DNA of 64,000 bases from Hetaerina americana (Eukaryota > Arthropoda > Insecta > Odonata > Calopterygidae), in the NCBI GenBank assembly GCA_022747635.1, contig JAKTNV010000174.1:463058-527057 (forward strand). Reading direction: 5' to 3'. Position numbers and translations under genes: made by a program. Shown piece by piece: positions 21,186-32,296 of this stretch; position 1 is the first letter of the stretch; each line of letters starts with the position of its first letter. The notes beneath the pieces are model-generated. The model saw nothing but the letters and a program-made list of their open reading frames with translations, was not told where the DNA came from and did not search any database.

Positions 21186-21735
21186 ATTCGGTAGTGTTTT
21201 GGACCAACACGGTCAAAGTAGTAGGGACGTAAAGAGAAGAATTGCGCTAGGCAAAGAGGCTTTCACAAGGAGGAGGGAGTTGATGACAGGGACTTTGAGT
21301 AAGGATGTTAAGAAGAGACTCGTAAAAACTTTGATATGGAGCGTAGCTATGTACGGAGCGGAAACGTGGTCATTGAAGCAGGAGGATAGACGTAGACTGG
21401 AGGCTTTTGAAATGTGGGTGTGGAGAAGAATGGAGAAGGTGAAATGGACAGAGAAGAAAACAAATGAGGAAGTACTTGGTATGGTGGGCGAAGAGAGGGC
21501 TTTGTTGGGAGCAATCCTATGGAGGCAGGAAAAGTGGATGAAGGGGGTTTTGACCGGCAGTGGGATGTTGAAGACTGTGATAGAGGGTAGAATGTTGGGC
21601 AAAAGAGGAAAGGGAAGGAACAGGATAGGGTTGTTGGACGGGATGAAGGGAGGAAGAAAGTACTCAAAGATGAAGAGGGACCTGATAGAGAGTAGGATGA
21701 TGGATTTTGTGTTTAGTTAGGAGTAATAAAATTTT
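21186..21735 (+). pseudogene. RTE-like LINE 3' fragment
   Basis: One open block (to 21720) corresponds to the C-terminal part of the element at 11545-14880: DQHGQSSRDVKRRIALGKEA, RRRELMTGTLSKDVKKRL, LIWSVAMYGAETWSLKQ, RRMEKVKWTEKKTNEEVLG, and the tail IESRMMDFVFS with its stop. It then ends 'gagtaataaaat' like the longer copy. It is 5' truncated, as is usual for LINE insertions, and has fewer lesions than the copy at 11.5-14.9 kb. Confidence 0.85.
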
Positions 21736-22140
21736 TGTTGGTAGTTGTGTCCATCCAAAAACCTACCTTAACCGGTAGATTACTTAAAAAAAGTAACGTA
21801 TTTGTGGAATAAAAATAAATTAATGTTCTTGTAATATTGTGTTAATGGACACTTTTAGGATTTGCAGAGTATTGTTTAAACTAGGAGATAGGTATTTGTT
21901 TGACAATATTTGGGATTAAAGCGTAGGTTCTAATCATTAATGGTTACCAGATTAGAATCCAAAATTTCGTGCCAAATGATCCATAAAACGCATATAGTTC
22001 TAGGTATTGTATTAAGGTTCGTAAACCTGACTTGTAATCACTGGCATTGTAATGATGAACAATGGTTTTAATCAGCTAAAGCTCTTTTCGCTTTCAGAAA
22101 ATATTTAATTGTGGTTTGGGGTCTAATTCCGTAAATACAA
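21736..22140. other. unassigned DNA
   Basis: AT-rich, with no coding sequence, repeat or RNA gene that I recognise. Confidence 0.4.
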
Positions 22141-22467
22141 TCAAAACCTTGGAAAGGTTTTCTCGACGATATGGTCTTGTGCTCTTTTGTTGAGTCGTTC
22201 GATCGCGGTAAGTTCGTACGTTTTAAATGTTACTGTCCCGAATGTTCCATTTTTGTTTGGTACATAAGTTTCAGATATTTTGAGAAATGCTTTTTGGTTT
22301 TCCGAGTCTAGCATTAGATACGGTGAGTCTTCGAATTGCTTCTCATTCGAACGCTGGTTTTTGGAATGAAGGGATGCTGTCTTTTGTTCACGGTTTTCGT
22401 TGTGAAAGTACGGAGTTCCAGTAATCTCACCTTGTTGGGGTTCACCTTTGTTGATTGATTGGAACAC
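22141..22467 (-). CDS. unrecognised 108-codon open frame
   Basis: A minus-strand frame rich in N, Q, K, E and S (for example KGEPQQGEITGTPYFHNENR, then YLMLDSENQKAFLKISETYV), ending KTFPRF and a stop. The composition is protein-like, not AT-biased. It lies directly downstream of the gypsy element's 3' end. An AG acceptor-like site ('aaggtcacag') just upstream would make it a possible exon. I recognise no family. It could be a host exon into which the gypsy element inserted, part of the gypsy element's LTR region, or chance. Confidence 0.3.
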   Translation of the reverse strand: MFQSINKGEPQQGEITGTPYFHNENREQKTASLHSKNQRSNEKQFEDSPYLMLDSENQKAFLKISETYVPNKNGTFGTVTFKTYELTAIERLNKRAQDHIVEKTFPRF

Positions 22468-22485
22468 CTGTTGGATGCTGTGACC

Positions 22486-24102
22486 TTAGTAACCATTAGT
22501 CGCTTCAACTTCCCCCTTCGGACGCCGTATATTATCACACTGCTCAGTTACAAAATGTGAGTAGGTGCGGACGGAGCGAGCTGCTGCTTGTTGCGATATC
22601 TCTTGCTGCCGACTGCCGGCTAATTGGTTTATGCGCCTTCGTCTCCGCACTCTAGTACTTTCCTCTGGTGGGAGGACTAGGAAGACTCCGTAGTTGACAG
22701 ATGAAATGTGGTAACCGCTGCATAACCCCCCTTGCAGTGGGTAAGCCTTGCCAACAGGAGATGGAAAGAAAGGAAAAACAAATAAAAAACAATTTACAAA
22801 GCAAAATCCCTCAGATTCCGTGGGAACTGGACCCGGCGGCCACTCCGGGTGCTCAGTACCGGGGGCATAGTTGTTCCGGGCTTTAGCCTCTTGGGATTCG
22901 GAGGGACTGGACGTAGTAATCATCCTATCTCGATGGCTGTCATCTTTCAAAAAGAATGCTGGCTTAAGTCTATCAATAGACACCGTTGTATCCTTCCAAT
23001 TGACTCGAAGGGTGAAATATTTTTCCGTCCTATTTAGCAATTCGAAAGGTCCATCATATGGTGGCTGGAGGGTACGCTTTGTCGCCTTGTGGCGCACAAA
23101 CACTTGAGATGAGGAGGCAAAATCACGGTGCTGAAAAACAACCTTCTCTCCATGACGGGTGATGGGAAGAGGGTGCAGCTGCTGCATATGACCTCTCATG
23201 TGTGCGGCGAAGTGGGTCTCAGCAATAGGAGGATTCGTTTGAGGTGAGAATAACTCTCCAGGAAGGCATAATGGTTCTCCATACACCATCATGGCAGGGG
23301 TGGCCTTCCGGTCCTCTCTCCATGCTGATCGAATGCCGAGTAGTACCCATTGGAAGGCATCTGACCAGCTTTGATCGGAAAGTGTCACAATATACTTCCA
23401 TTTTCCACCGGGGACCTTTAACTTTTTAAGACACAAAGGGGAGTTGGGTGTCAAGAATTGCTGCATTTCTTCATCACACGTTTGGGAGGCTGCCAGTGCC
23501 TCATAGTCAATGGGGGCACTAATTTCTGTCACTCTGCCGAGAGCGTCGGCGACCGCATTTTCCACCCCGGAGACATGACGGATGTCCTTGGTGAATTGGG
23601 AGATAAAGTCTATGTGACGAAATTGTCGAGGGGAGCACTGATCGGCCTTCTTTTGCAAGGCAAACGTTATAGGCTTGTGATCCGTATAGACCGTGATTGA
23701 TCTCCCCTCCACCATGTGGCGGAAATACTTAATGGCTTTGTACACGGCAAGGAGTTCACGGTCGTACGCGCTGTAACTTCGTTCAGTTGGTGTCAATCTC
23801 GTTGTGTCAAAGGCAAGCGGCTGCCACTCTTGCCCGCATTTCTGCTGTAAGGCTGCACCGAGTGAAATATCTGACGGGTCTACGACGAGAGCAAGTGGAG
23901 CGTCGGGGTTGGGATGGGCTAGAAGGGCAGCTTTCGCGAGGCTGTCTTGGCAGTTGTTGAATTCATGTCGCCTCTCCGCAAGATCTAGCCTGGAAAACAC
24001 CGAATTGCTAAATAAGGCGTGCGCAAAATCCTGTTTGTGGGGCACCGGATATTTATCAGGTAAGGTGCATTGAAGGCTCTGTAGTCCCCGCAGGGCTGCC
24101 AC
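22486..24102 (-). pseudogene. gypsy pol-derived 538-codon ORF with RT and integrase cores deleted
   Basis: One uninterrupted frame. It starts within RT (PDKYPVPHKQDFAHALFSNS, VFSRLDLAERRHEF) and jumps in frame past the RT catalytic YxDD region to LAKAALLAHPNPDAPLALVV. RNase H follows (SYSAYDRELLAVYKAIKYF, VYTDHKPITFAL, DIRHVSGVENAVADALGRV). It then jumps in frame past the integrase zinc finger and DDE core (KLKVPGGKWKYI to WSDAFQWVLLGIRSAW) and ends with the integrase C-terminus (VFVRHKATKRTLQPPYDGPF) and a tail entering the LTR. Two large deletions both kept the frame. Only RNase H looks near complete. The product would lack polymerase and strand-transfer activity. Confidence 0.85.
22726..22735 (-). 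promoter_or_regulatory. probable polypurine tract of the gypsy element
   Basis: GCAAGGGGGG on the minus strand is the only long purine-G run near the 3' end. It lies directly before 'ttatgcagcgg', where the 3' LTR probably starts. In LTR elements this tract primes plus-strand DNA synthesis. The LTR would then span roughly 22725-22480, but no second LTR exists here to confirm its limits. Confidence 0.5.
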
Positions 24103-24862
24103 TCGCCGGTTTTCTTTGGGACCAGATGGAGGGCAGACGACCAGCTGCTTTCGGACCGACGCACAATCCCTTATTTGGGCATTGCATCGAATTCGCGTTC
24201 CGCGATGGCAAGCCTGTCTGTTGCCAAACGACGTGACTTACACGAAACGGACTTACCTGGCGTGGTGCGAATATAATGCATTGTAGTATGGTCAACGCTA
24301 TGAGGGACGCCTGGGGGTCTCGTGATTTCTGGGAAGTGGCAAGCAATTCGTGGTTACGAGAATGACCGCTCACAGATTTCACTTGATCGGGAGAAGGCTG
24401 GGCGAAACTCCCGGGGACTGAAATGGTAGTGAGTCCATCAACCAATCTCTGGTTGAGCATGTCCACCAATAACCCGTAGAATTTCAGGAATTCCGCCCCA
24501 ATGATAGGTTGTGACACGTCCGCGACAGCGAAACGCCACGAAAAATCGCGACGGAGGCCGAGGTTAAGGCTAAAGGTCATCCGACCATACGTAGAAATAA
24601 CACTGCTGTTCACTACAAACAGCTCGTAATCAGTCTTGGAGCGGGGCCTTTCCACTTTGACTCTAGGAAAAACACACAAATCGGACCCAGTATCTATCAA
24701 AAACCGCACCTTTGTGTTTCGGTCTGTCACGTACAAGCGGCATGGTTCGGGACTACCATCGGAGGCTGCTATCACCGACTGCCCTAGGGGTTTTCCGACG
24801 CATAGGAGCACGGAGTCGTGCACTTCCGGGCATCGGCGCCAAACCGACGGTGGTACCAGCAA
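24056..24862 (-). pseudogene. gypsy aspartic protease and start of RT
   Basis: The frame reads CRLYVTDRNTKVRFLIDTGS, i.e. a LIDTGSDL retropepsin active site. Then come GRMTFSLNLGLRRDFSWRF and PIIGAEFLKFYGLLVDM, all normal for arthropod Ty3/gypsy protease. After about residue 190 the frame is no longer the real one. The start of RT (RLAIAEREF, SSWSSALHLVPKKTGEW) is in another frame at about 24230-24090. The enzyme would process the polyprotein in an intact element. Confidence 0.85.
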
Positions 24863-24899
24863 ACGTCTCTTCTCCCATCCGAATTTTGTGAGGAATGAA

Positions 24900-25950
24900 A
24901 TTCCATTGATTCATGTCCACAGTTTAACCCAAATCATATTTCTTAAGGACGGTTATATGTATACAAAGCATTGAAATATTTCTTTCATCATCTTTAGAAC
25001 TTGTAAATCAACTAAGTCCGAAACAAACATCATCGAATGTAAATATGATCTTGGACTTTATCTTGACTTGCGTCCTCTTTGATTGCATTTATTAATATTG
25101 CAACCGGAATGTATACGCATACATACTCTCAGGTAAGTTTCATTCAAAATGATTTACTTGGGCTAAAGTCTGAGTGAACGTGTGTGGACTAAGCCAATAG
25201 TATTGCCTACATGCTACGACACGGTTTACCAAACTCGAGAATCGGTTTGATGAATTATTTTGGAAATGTTATTTAAATATTTTTAATCGGTTTTAGGAGA
25301 GTCATGTCAATATGTTTAAAGAGATGAATTGTAGAAGAGATTTAGTCATTTTACAATGATGAGTTCCCCATTTAAAAAAAGGGAATCAGAAAAACATTCT
25401 ATCTTACGGACCCACTACTTTGGCTCAAAATAATATAAGTTGTAATAGACTAAATAATGACGACAAAAGACTGATATTAGCAAATTGCTATAAACAAAAG
25501 TTTAAACTCTTCTCCTTTAATTAAAACTTTGGCCTTCTGTGTACTCTACTAGCAAAATTCAAAACTGGATGAGCATTATATAGTCACCAATTTCATATTT
25601 AATACGACAATATTCATTGAAAACATCATTATTCTCACCTTCTGAGCAGAGATTACATCTGATATCTCTAACTACACTTCAAAAAATAAACACATTTTCT
25701 TCATATATTTTAAGGTAATCGCAAAGGTATTCGGAATGGAAAACTTTTATATTACCTCTTAAATTGAAGGATAGTGGGGATATATTATTTTAGAAAGGAG
25801 AAGTTTGAAGATATTGCAAGTAAATCATCCTTTCGTGATCGCACAAGGTTGAATATATATCTGTCTATATATTGTTTATCAATCTTTACCGAAACTGCAA
25901 CTGGGGCCAATGATAAAATGGGGAAAATACTTTCAATTTTACACAGTAAT
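24900..25950. other. unassigned AT-rich DNA
   Basis: No coding sequence, terminal repeat or RNA gene recognised. Confidence 0.4.
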
Positions 25951-26879
25951 TTAGACTAGACTCTTCAATAACATATAGAATCTCCTAAGGTATTTTAAAT
26001 ATCGAGGCTTATTGACCAAGAATGTAAACCGCATAGCTTTCTTCAATACTATAATAGCAGACACACGACCTGCTGTCAACAAAATGTCAAAGTGCAGTAC
26101 CAAAACCCAGCAATGGACATTAAGGTCATAATGCCGAGAATAGTCATCTCGACCCCGAATGATATCACACTGAGACCGGTGAAGTTCTAAGAAGTAGTCG
26201 AGGGCTTTCTTCTTCTTCTGGCCATTGCTCTTGCTCTTCACACCCTGTGGGTGCACCTATGCAAAGAGGTACTTCATTTCCAAGGTCACTAAATGCTCAT
26301 ACCCCAGACGATTCATGAAGAAATGATGAACTTGCTTGAAGAAGTTCAGCACATCCTTCCCATTAAGGTCACATTTTCCTGAACAACCTAAATGGACAAA
26401 CAATGCTAATGCCACTTGGCAAATGCATTCATTCACAATTCAAACTGCTTTCTCCCCCAATCCTGCCGTGACCCATCAGTTGAACGGTCTCTCTGTGCCA
26501 AAGGTCCTTCCTCTTGGAGAAAATTTGCTAGAACCTTTGAGAGAAACTTACCAGCAAACCTGACCTTACCCTGGCGAACATGTCCATGAATTATGTTGAT
26601 TGTCGCCCTAAAAGCAGGACGTTTGATACTCAAGGATCCCCTAGTCTGGTAAACGCAACGTATTCCATGCGCTCTTCCTATCAACCCAAACAATTCAATG
26701 CAAGACCTAGCACATGTTGAAAACCTTTAGATATAGGTTGCATAGTCGGATTGCAATCCTGATCCAACTCCCCTTCAGTCAGGTGGAGTGCTATTTGATG
26801 TAGACCTTTGAGAGTCGCGTTGGATGCCAAATTCATTCAGATCTCCCTCGTCTTCAAGTGTTTCCCGCCCAAATTCATG
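25951..26879. other. unassigned DNA with short open frames
   Basis: Minus-strand frames of 101 codons (25951-26256) and 86 codons (26433-26693) and a plus-strand frame at 26336-26563 have no motif I recognise. The base composition is more balanced than in the flanking DNA, so an old unclassified gene or transposon is possible. Confidence 0.35.
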
Positions 26880-27310
26880 ACAAGACCGTGACGAACACAA
26901 TCGTAATGTAGGCGTCTTTATTTGGCTAATTGATTCTCAATTCTCCCTGTAAAACAACCCCTTGGGCTGTCAGTTGAACACCAATCTTTGAATCCTCGCT
27001 CACCCATGATTGCCTAACAGAAGCATTTCATTACGATATCCTTTTCCATTGGATGGTAGTCTATCTCTGGACATACTGAAGCCGAAATCTCTATCGACCC
27101 TTGCGTTTGTTTTACCCCATCCAGAAACCCAGTAACAGTTTATTCCGTGGAAGAAATATCTACCAGGCATATTACTATTTAAACATCTGGACAAAATACT
27201 AGCCAACTTGTAGGAAGAGTGATGACCAATATTAATTTTATTGTTTTTAGGCTCAAAACTAATGGCAATTAAAGTAAATAAGTAATTGGCAATTACTTGA
27301 GTGCCATTCG
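26880..27310 (-). pseudogene. possible S1A serine-protease-like fragment
   Basis: Minus-strand reading gives CLNSNMPGRYFFHGINCYWV with SGWGKT following at about 27105. This resembles the 'CLP..N..F..G..C.VSGWGKT' block of trypsin-like proteases. About 50 residues later, in another frame near 26970, comes GFKDWCSTDSPRG, resembling 'GKDACQGDSGGP' around the catalytic Ser but with GG lost. Still later comes YDCVRHG. Spacing between the blocks fits the family. The His and Asp regions were not found. Frameshifts and the degraded GDSGG mean it is a decayed piece at best. A 194-codon frame (27000-27584) covers part of it. Chance resemblance remains possible. Confidence 0.35.
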
Positions 27311-27529
27311 GCCACTCTTTCCGAGGGACCAAGTGAGAGGAACATCGAGGTCTTTGAGCGACGAATACACATTTTTCTGAATTCTGCCAATGTTCCACAA
27401 AAGGTGCTCTTTGCCCGAGTCCCAATGAGGAACCATCTGCGCTTGGCGTATCGCCGAGCTGTGCGTTATGGTGCCAGTTTGTTAGACTCTGTTGTCCTTG
27501 TTCACCTTTTGTTGAAAATGGTATATCAC

Positions 27530-27790
27530 GGAACAACGAATCAACAACAAGTTTTTTGTGAAGTGCTGAGGTAGAAGTTATCAAGAAATTACTGAGATGT
27601 TAACAGCTTTTTACGGTGATGATGATCTAAAGGAAATATCCGTTATCAAATGGATTAAGCGTTTCAAAATGGCCGACAAGACACCACGGATGATGAAAGA
27701 TGCCGGGACGACCTTCAACCCTCTCCTGTGATGACATTGGAAACATCGATCGTGTGCGGTCCCTTGTCCTTACCGATCGTCATAAATAAA
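27530..27790 (+). pseudogene. mariner N-terminal fragment at the satellite edge
   Basis: Plus-strand reading: EMLTAFYGDDDLKEISVIKW and IKRFK, then in a shifted frame NGRQDTTDDER, then RSLVLTDRH. This is the N-terminal HTH region of a mariner transposase, distinct in sequence from the other two mariners in the window. It has an in-frame stop near 27565 and a frameshift near 27665. It stops at about 27790, where the satellite array begins. Confidence 0.75.
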
Positions 27791-27799
27791 CTGTTTATT

Positions 27800-30700
27800 C
27801 GAATAATAAACGAAAAAGGAGTTTGATTAACTTAAATTGAAGAAATTTAGAAAAAGTACGCGTTTTCATCCAAAATACGATCATTGGATATACGTGTTGA
27901 AATTAAACGACATATTTTGCGATTGAGAAATGAACGAATGATGAAAGAAGGAGTTTGATATTAAACGATGTTACCGAAAACACGGAAAATAACTAAAAAC
28001 GAGCTGTTTTCTTTGAAAACTCCACTTCAAATACTTGTTTAAATTAAAACGAAATTTTTAGCGAAGGAGATATAAACGAAAAAGGAGTTTGATTTATTTA
28101 AATTGAAGAAATTTGGATAAAGTACGCGTTTTCAGAAAACATGCGCGCTTAGAATCATTACACCAATTTCTGCGATTGAAAATGCAGCGAATTTTGAAAA
28201 AAGTAGTTCGACATACTTGAAAGGAAAATATTGCGAGAAAATTAACGAATACATAAAAAACACGAAAATTAAATAAAAACGAGCTGTTCTCTGTGGAAAT
28301 ACCAATTTAAATGCGTGTTAAATTAAAACGACATACTCTGCGATGAAGAAATCATCAAATGATGAAAAAGGTGTTTGAATTACTTAAATTAAATATATTT
28401 AGAGAAAAACGCATTTAATCGAAAATACGAAGATTGATAATAAGGTAGCAGTTTTCAGTGTACTCGCCACTAAACATTCGTGTTTTGAAAATTACCCATA
28501 TTTTGCGATTGAAAAGTAAACGAATATCGAAAAAAGTAGTTTGAAACTCTTGCAAGGAAAATATCGAGGGTAAAATAACGATTGCATCGAACACACGAAA
28601 AATAAATAAAGACGAGATTTTTTCCGTTTAATTTCCACATAAATTACGTGTTTAAATTAAAACTTCATATTTTGCGCTGGAGAAATCAAGGAATGATGAA
28701 TAAAGGGGTTTGAAATTTAACGATATCTTCGAAAACACGGAAGAAAATTAAACGAGTTTATTTATTTGGAAATACCACAAAACACGTGTTTACATTAAAA
28801 TAACGTATTTTTCGATGGAGAAATTAACAAATCATGAAAAAAGGAGTTTATAATTTAACGATTTCATTTAAAACACGGAAAATTAAGAAAAACGAGCTGT
28901 TTTCTGTGAAAACACCACTTCAAATACTTGTTTTAATTAAAACGACATTTTTAGCGAAGGAGATATAAACGAAAAAGTAGTTTGATTTACTTAAATTAAA
29001 GAAATTTAGAGAAAGTTTGCGTTTTCATCCAAAATACGATCATTGGATGAAAACTAGCCGTTTTAAGTAGACACACCGCCAAAAAACATGCGCGTGGAAA
29101 ATCATAACACAAATGTTTGCGGGTAAAAAACCAACAAACTTTGAAAAATGTAATTTGAAAAACTTGGAAGGAAATAATTGAGAGAAAATTTACGTTTTCA
29201 GCTTAGACACAAAGAAATCCATAAAATCGAGGAAATACCATTTTAAATGCGTGTTAAAATTAAAAGGACATACCCTGCGATGAAGAAATCATCAAATGAT
29301 GAAAAGAGGTGTTTTAATTACTTAAATTAAATATATTTAGAGAAAATACGCATTTCATCGAAAATACGAAGATTAATAAAAAGCTAGAAGTTTTCAGTGT
29401 ACTCGCCACAAAACATACGTGTTTTAAAAATTACCCATATTTTGCGATTGAAATTTCAAGGAATACCGAAAAAAGAAGTTTTAAACTCTTGAAAGGAGAA
29501 TATCTAGGGTAAAATAACGATTGCATCGAAATCACGAAAAGTAAATAAATACGAGCAGTCGTCCGTTTAAATACCACATAAATTACGTGTTTAAATTAAA
29601 ACTAAATATTTTGCGGTGGAGAAATCAACATATGATGAAAAAATGAGTTTGAAATTGACTATATCATCGAAAACACGGAAAAAAATTAAACGAGTAGTTT
29701 GATTTGGAAATACCAGAAAAATACTTGATTACATTAAAAAACGTATTTTTCCAAAACCAACGAATTATTAAAAAAGAAGACTTGGAAGAAAGTAATTGAG
29801 AGAAAATTTACGAATTCACCAAAAATACAAAAAATTCATAATATCGAGGAGTTCTCCGTGGAAATCCCACATCAAATTCTAGTTTAAATTATAACGATAT
29901 AATTTGCGATGTAAAAGACAACGAATGAGGAAAAAAATGTTTGAATAACTTGTATTGAAAAAATGTTGAGAAAATACGTGAATGCATAAAAAATACGATG
30001 ATTGAATAAAAACTAGCAGTTTTCAGTGGACTCGCCACAAAACGTACACGTTTAAAACAATCAAACCTACATTCCGATTGAAAAATCAACGGATTTTGAA
30101 TAAAGTAGTTTGGAAATACTACATTAAATACGTGTTGGAATAAGACAACATAGTTTGCGATGGAGAAATCAACGAATGATGAAAGAAGAAGTTATAAATT
30201 AAACGATGTTATCGAAAACACGGAAAATAAATAAAAACGAGCTGTTTTCTGTGAAAACTCCACTTCAAATACTTGTTTAAATTAAAACGACATTTTTAGC
30301 GAAGGAGATATAAACGAAAAAGTAGTTTGATTATCTTAAATTGAAGAAATTTAGAAAAAGTATGCGTTTTCACCCAAAATACGATCATTGGATGAAAACT
30401 AGTCGTTTTCAGTGGACACGCCACAAAACATGCGCGTGGAAAATCATAACACCAATGTTTGCGGTTAAAAAACTAACGAATTTTGAAAAATGTAGTTTGA
30501 AAAACTTGGAAGGAAATTATATAGAGAAAATTTACGATTTCAGCAAAAACACAAAAAATACTAAAAAAGGAGAAGTTATCTCTGGAAATACCACATCAAA
30601 TACTAGTTTAAATTATAACGATATAATTTGTGATTTAAAAGACAACGAAAAGAAGATAAAGTAAACACTTGCAGTTTTCAGTGGAATGGCAACATAACGT

Positions 30701-32296
30701 ACGCGTTGATAATAATAACAACTTTTTTTCGATCGAAAAAACAATGAATTTAAAAAAAATACGCGATTTCTTCGAAAATACGTAGATTGAATAAAAACGA
30801 GCAGTTTTCTGTGGAAATACCACATAAAACCCATGTTCAAATTAACGAACATATTTTCGATAGATAAATCAACGAATGAAGAAGAATGGCGCTTCAAACA
30901 ATGAAATTGAAAAAAGTTAAAGAAAATACGAGATTACATTGAAAATACGAGGATTAAAAGAGAACTAGCTGTTCTCAGTGAACTCGCCACAAAACATGCG
31001 CGCTTGAAAACATCACACCAATTTCTGCTATTAAAACTTAACGAATTTTGAAAAGAGTAGTTCGATATACTGGAAAGGAAAATATTGAGATATAATTAAC
31101 GATCACATCGAAAACACGAAAATTAAATATAAACGAGCTGTTCTCAGTGGAAATAGCGATTTTAATGCGTGTTAAAATTAAAACGACATACTCTGCGTTG
31201 AGAAAATACGTGAATGCATAACAAAATACGATGATTGAATAAAAACTACCAGTTTTCAATGTACTCGCCTCAAAACATACGTGTTTAAATAATTAACCAT
31301 ATTTTGCGATTGAAAATTTAACGACTTTTAAAAAAGTAGTTCGAAATACTTAAAAGGAAAATATGGAGAGAAAATTGCCTATTCCATCAAAAACACGAAA
31401 ATTAAATAAAAAGAGCTGTTCTCTGTGGTAATACCAATTTAAAATGCGTGTTAAAATTAAAACGATATATTTTGCGGTGGAGAAATCAACGAATGATGAA
31501 AAAATGGGTTTGGAATTTAACGATATCATCAAAAACACGGAAAATAATTAAACGAATTGTTTTATGTGGAAAAACCATAAATACGTGTTTACATTCAATA
31601 TAACGTATTTTTCGATGAAAAAATTAACAAATCATGAAAAAAGTGCTTTAAAACTTAACGATTTCATTGAAAACACAAAAAAAAAGATAAAAACGAGCAC
31701 TTTAATGTGGAAACTCCACTTCAAAAACTTGTTTTAATTAAAACGACATTTTTAGCGTTGGAGAAATAAACGAAAAAGGAGTTTGATTTACCTGAATTGA
31801 AGAAATGTAGAAAGAGTACGCGTTTTAATCCAAAATACGATTATTAAATGAAAACTAGCTGTTTTCAGTGGACATGCCGCAAAACATGCGCGTGGAAAAT
31901 CAGTACACCAATGTTTGCCGGTAAAAAACCAACGAATTCTGAAAAAGGTTGTTTGAAAAACTTGTAGGAAAATAATTGAGAGAAAATTCACGATTTCACC
32001 AAAAAACATAAAAACAAGGAGTTCTCTGTGGAAATCCATCATCAAATACTAGTTTAAATTATAACGATATAATTTGTGATTTAAAAGACAACGAAAAAGA
32101 GATAAAATAAACACTTGCAGTTTTCAGTGGAATGGCAAGAAAACGTACGCGTTGATTATAATAACAACTTTTTTTCGATCGAAAAATCAACGGATTAAAA
32201 AAAAATACGCGATTTCTTCGAAAATACGTAGATTGAATAAAAAGGAGCAGTTTTCTTTGAGAAATACCACATAAAACCCGTGTTCAAATTAACGAA
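27800..32296. repeat. left satellite segment, diverged units
   Basis: Monomers here are more divergent from one another than in the blocks to the right, as is usual at an array edge. No long higher-order period was evident by eye. It includes deleted or fused monomers, such as 'ccaaaaccaacgaattatta' near 29752. Confidence 0.7.

Larger units (their letters stand above)
22480..24890 (-). mobile_element. Ty3/gypsy retrotransposon, 5' truncated, internally deleted
   Basis: Minus-strand order: a Cys-rich 'YHRRFGADARKC' segment near 24860, an aspartic protease, a fragment of RT, RNase H, a fragment of integrase, and a C-terminal chromo-like or spacer region. A polypurine tract and probable 3' LTR follow. 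No 5' LTR or gag was found beyond 24890, where the sequence becomes unrelated. This is an old endogenous retroelement copy. Protease and pol lie in different frames, and large parts of RT and integrase are missing. Confidence 0.85.

Noticed and set aside
27000..27584. A complete 194-codon gene
   Set aside because: Its start overlaps a mariner remnant on the other strand, and the protease-like blocks lie in more than one frame. The frame is probably fortuitous.
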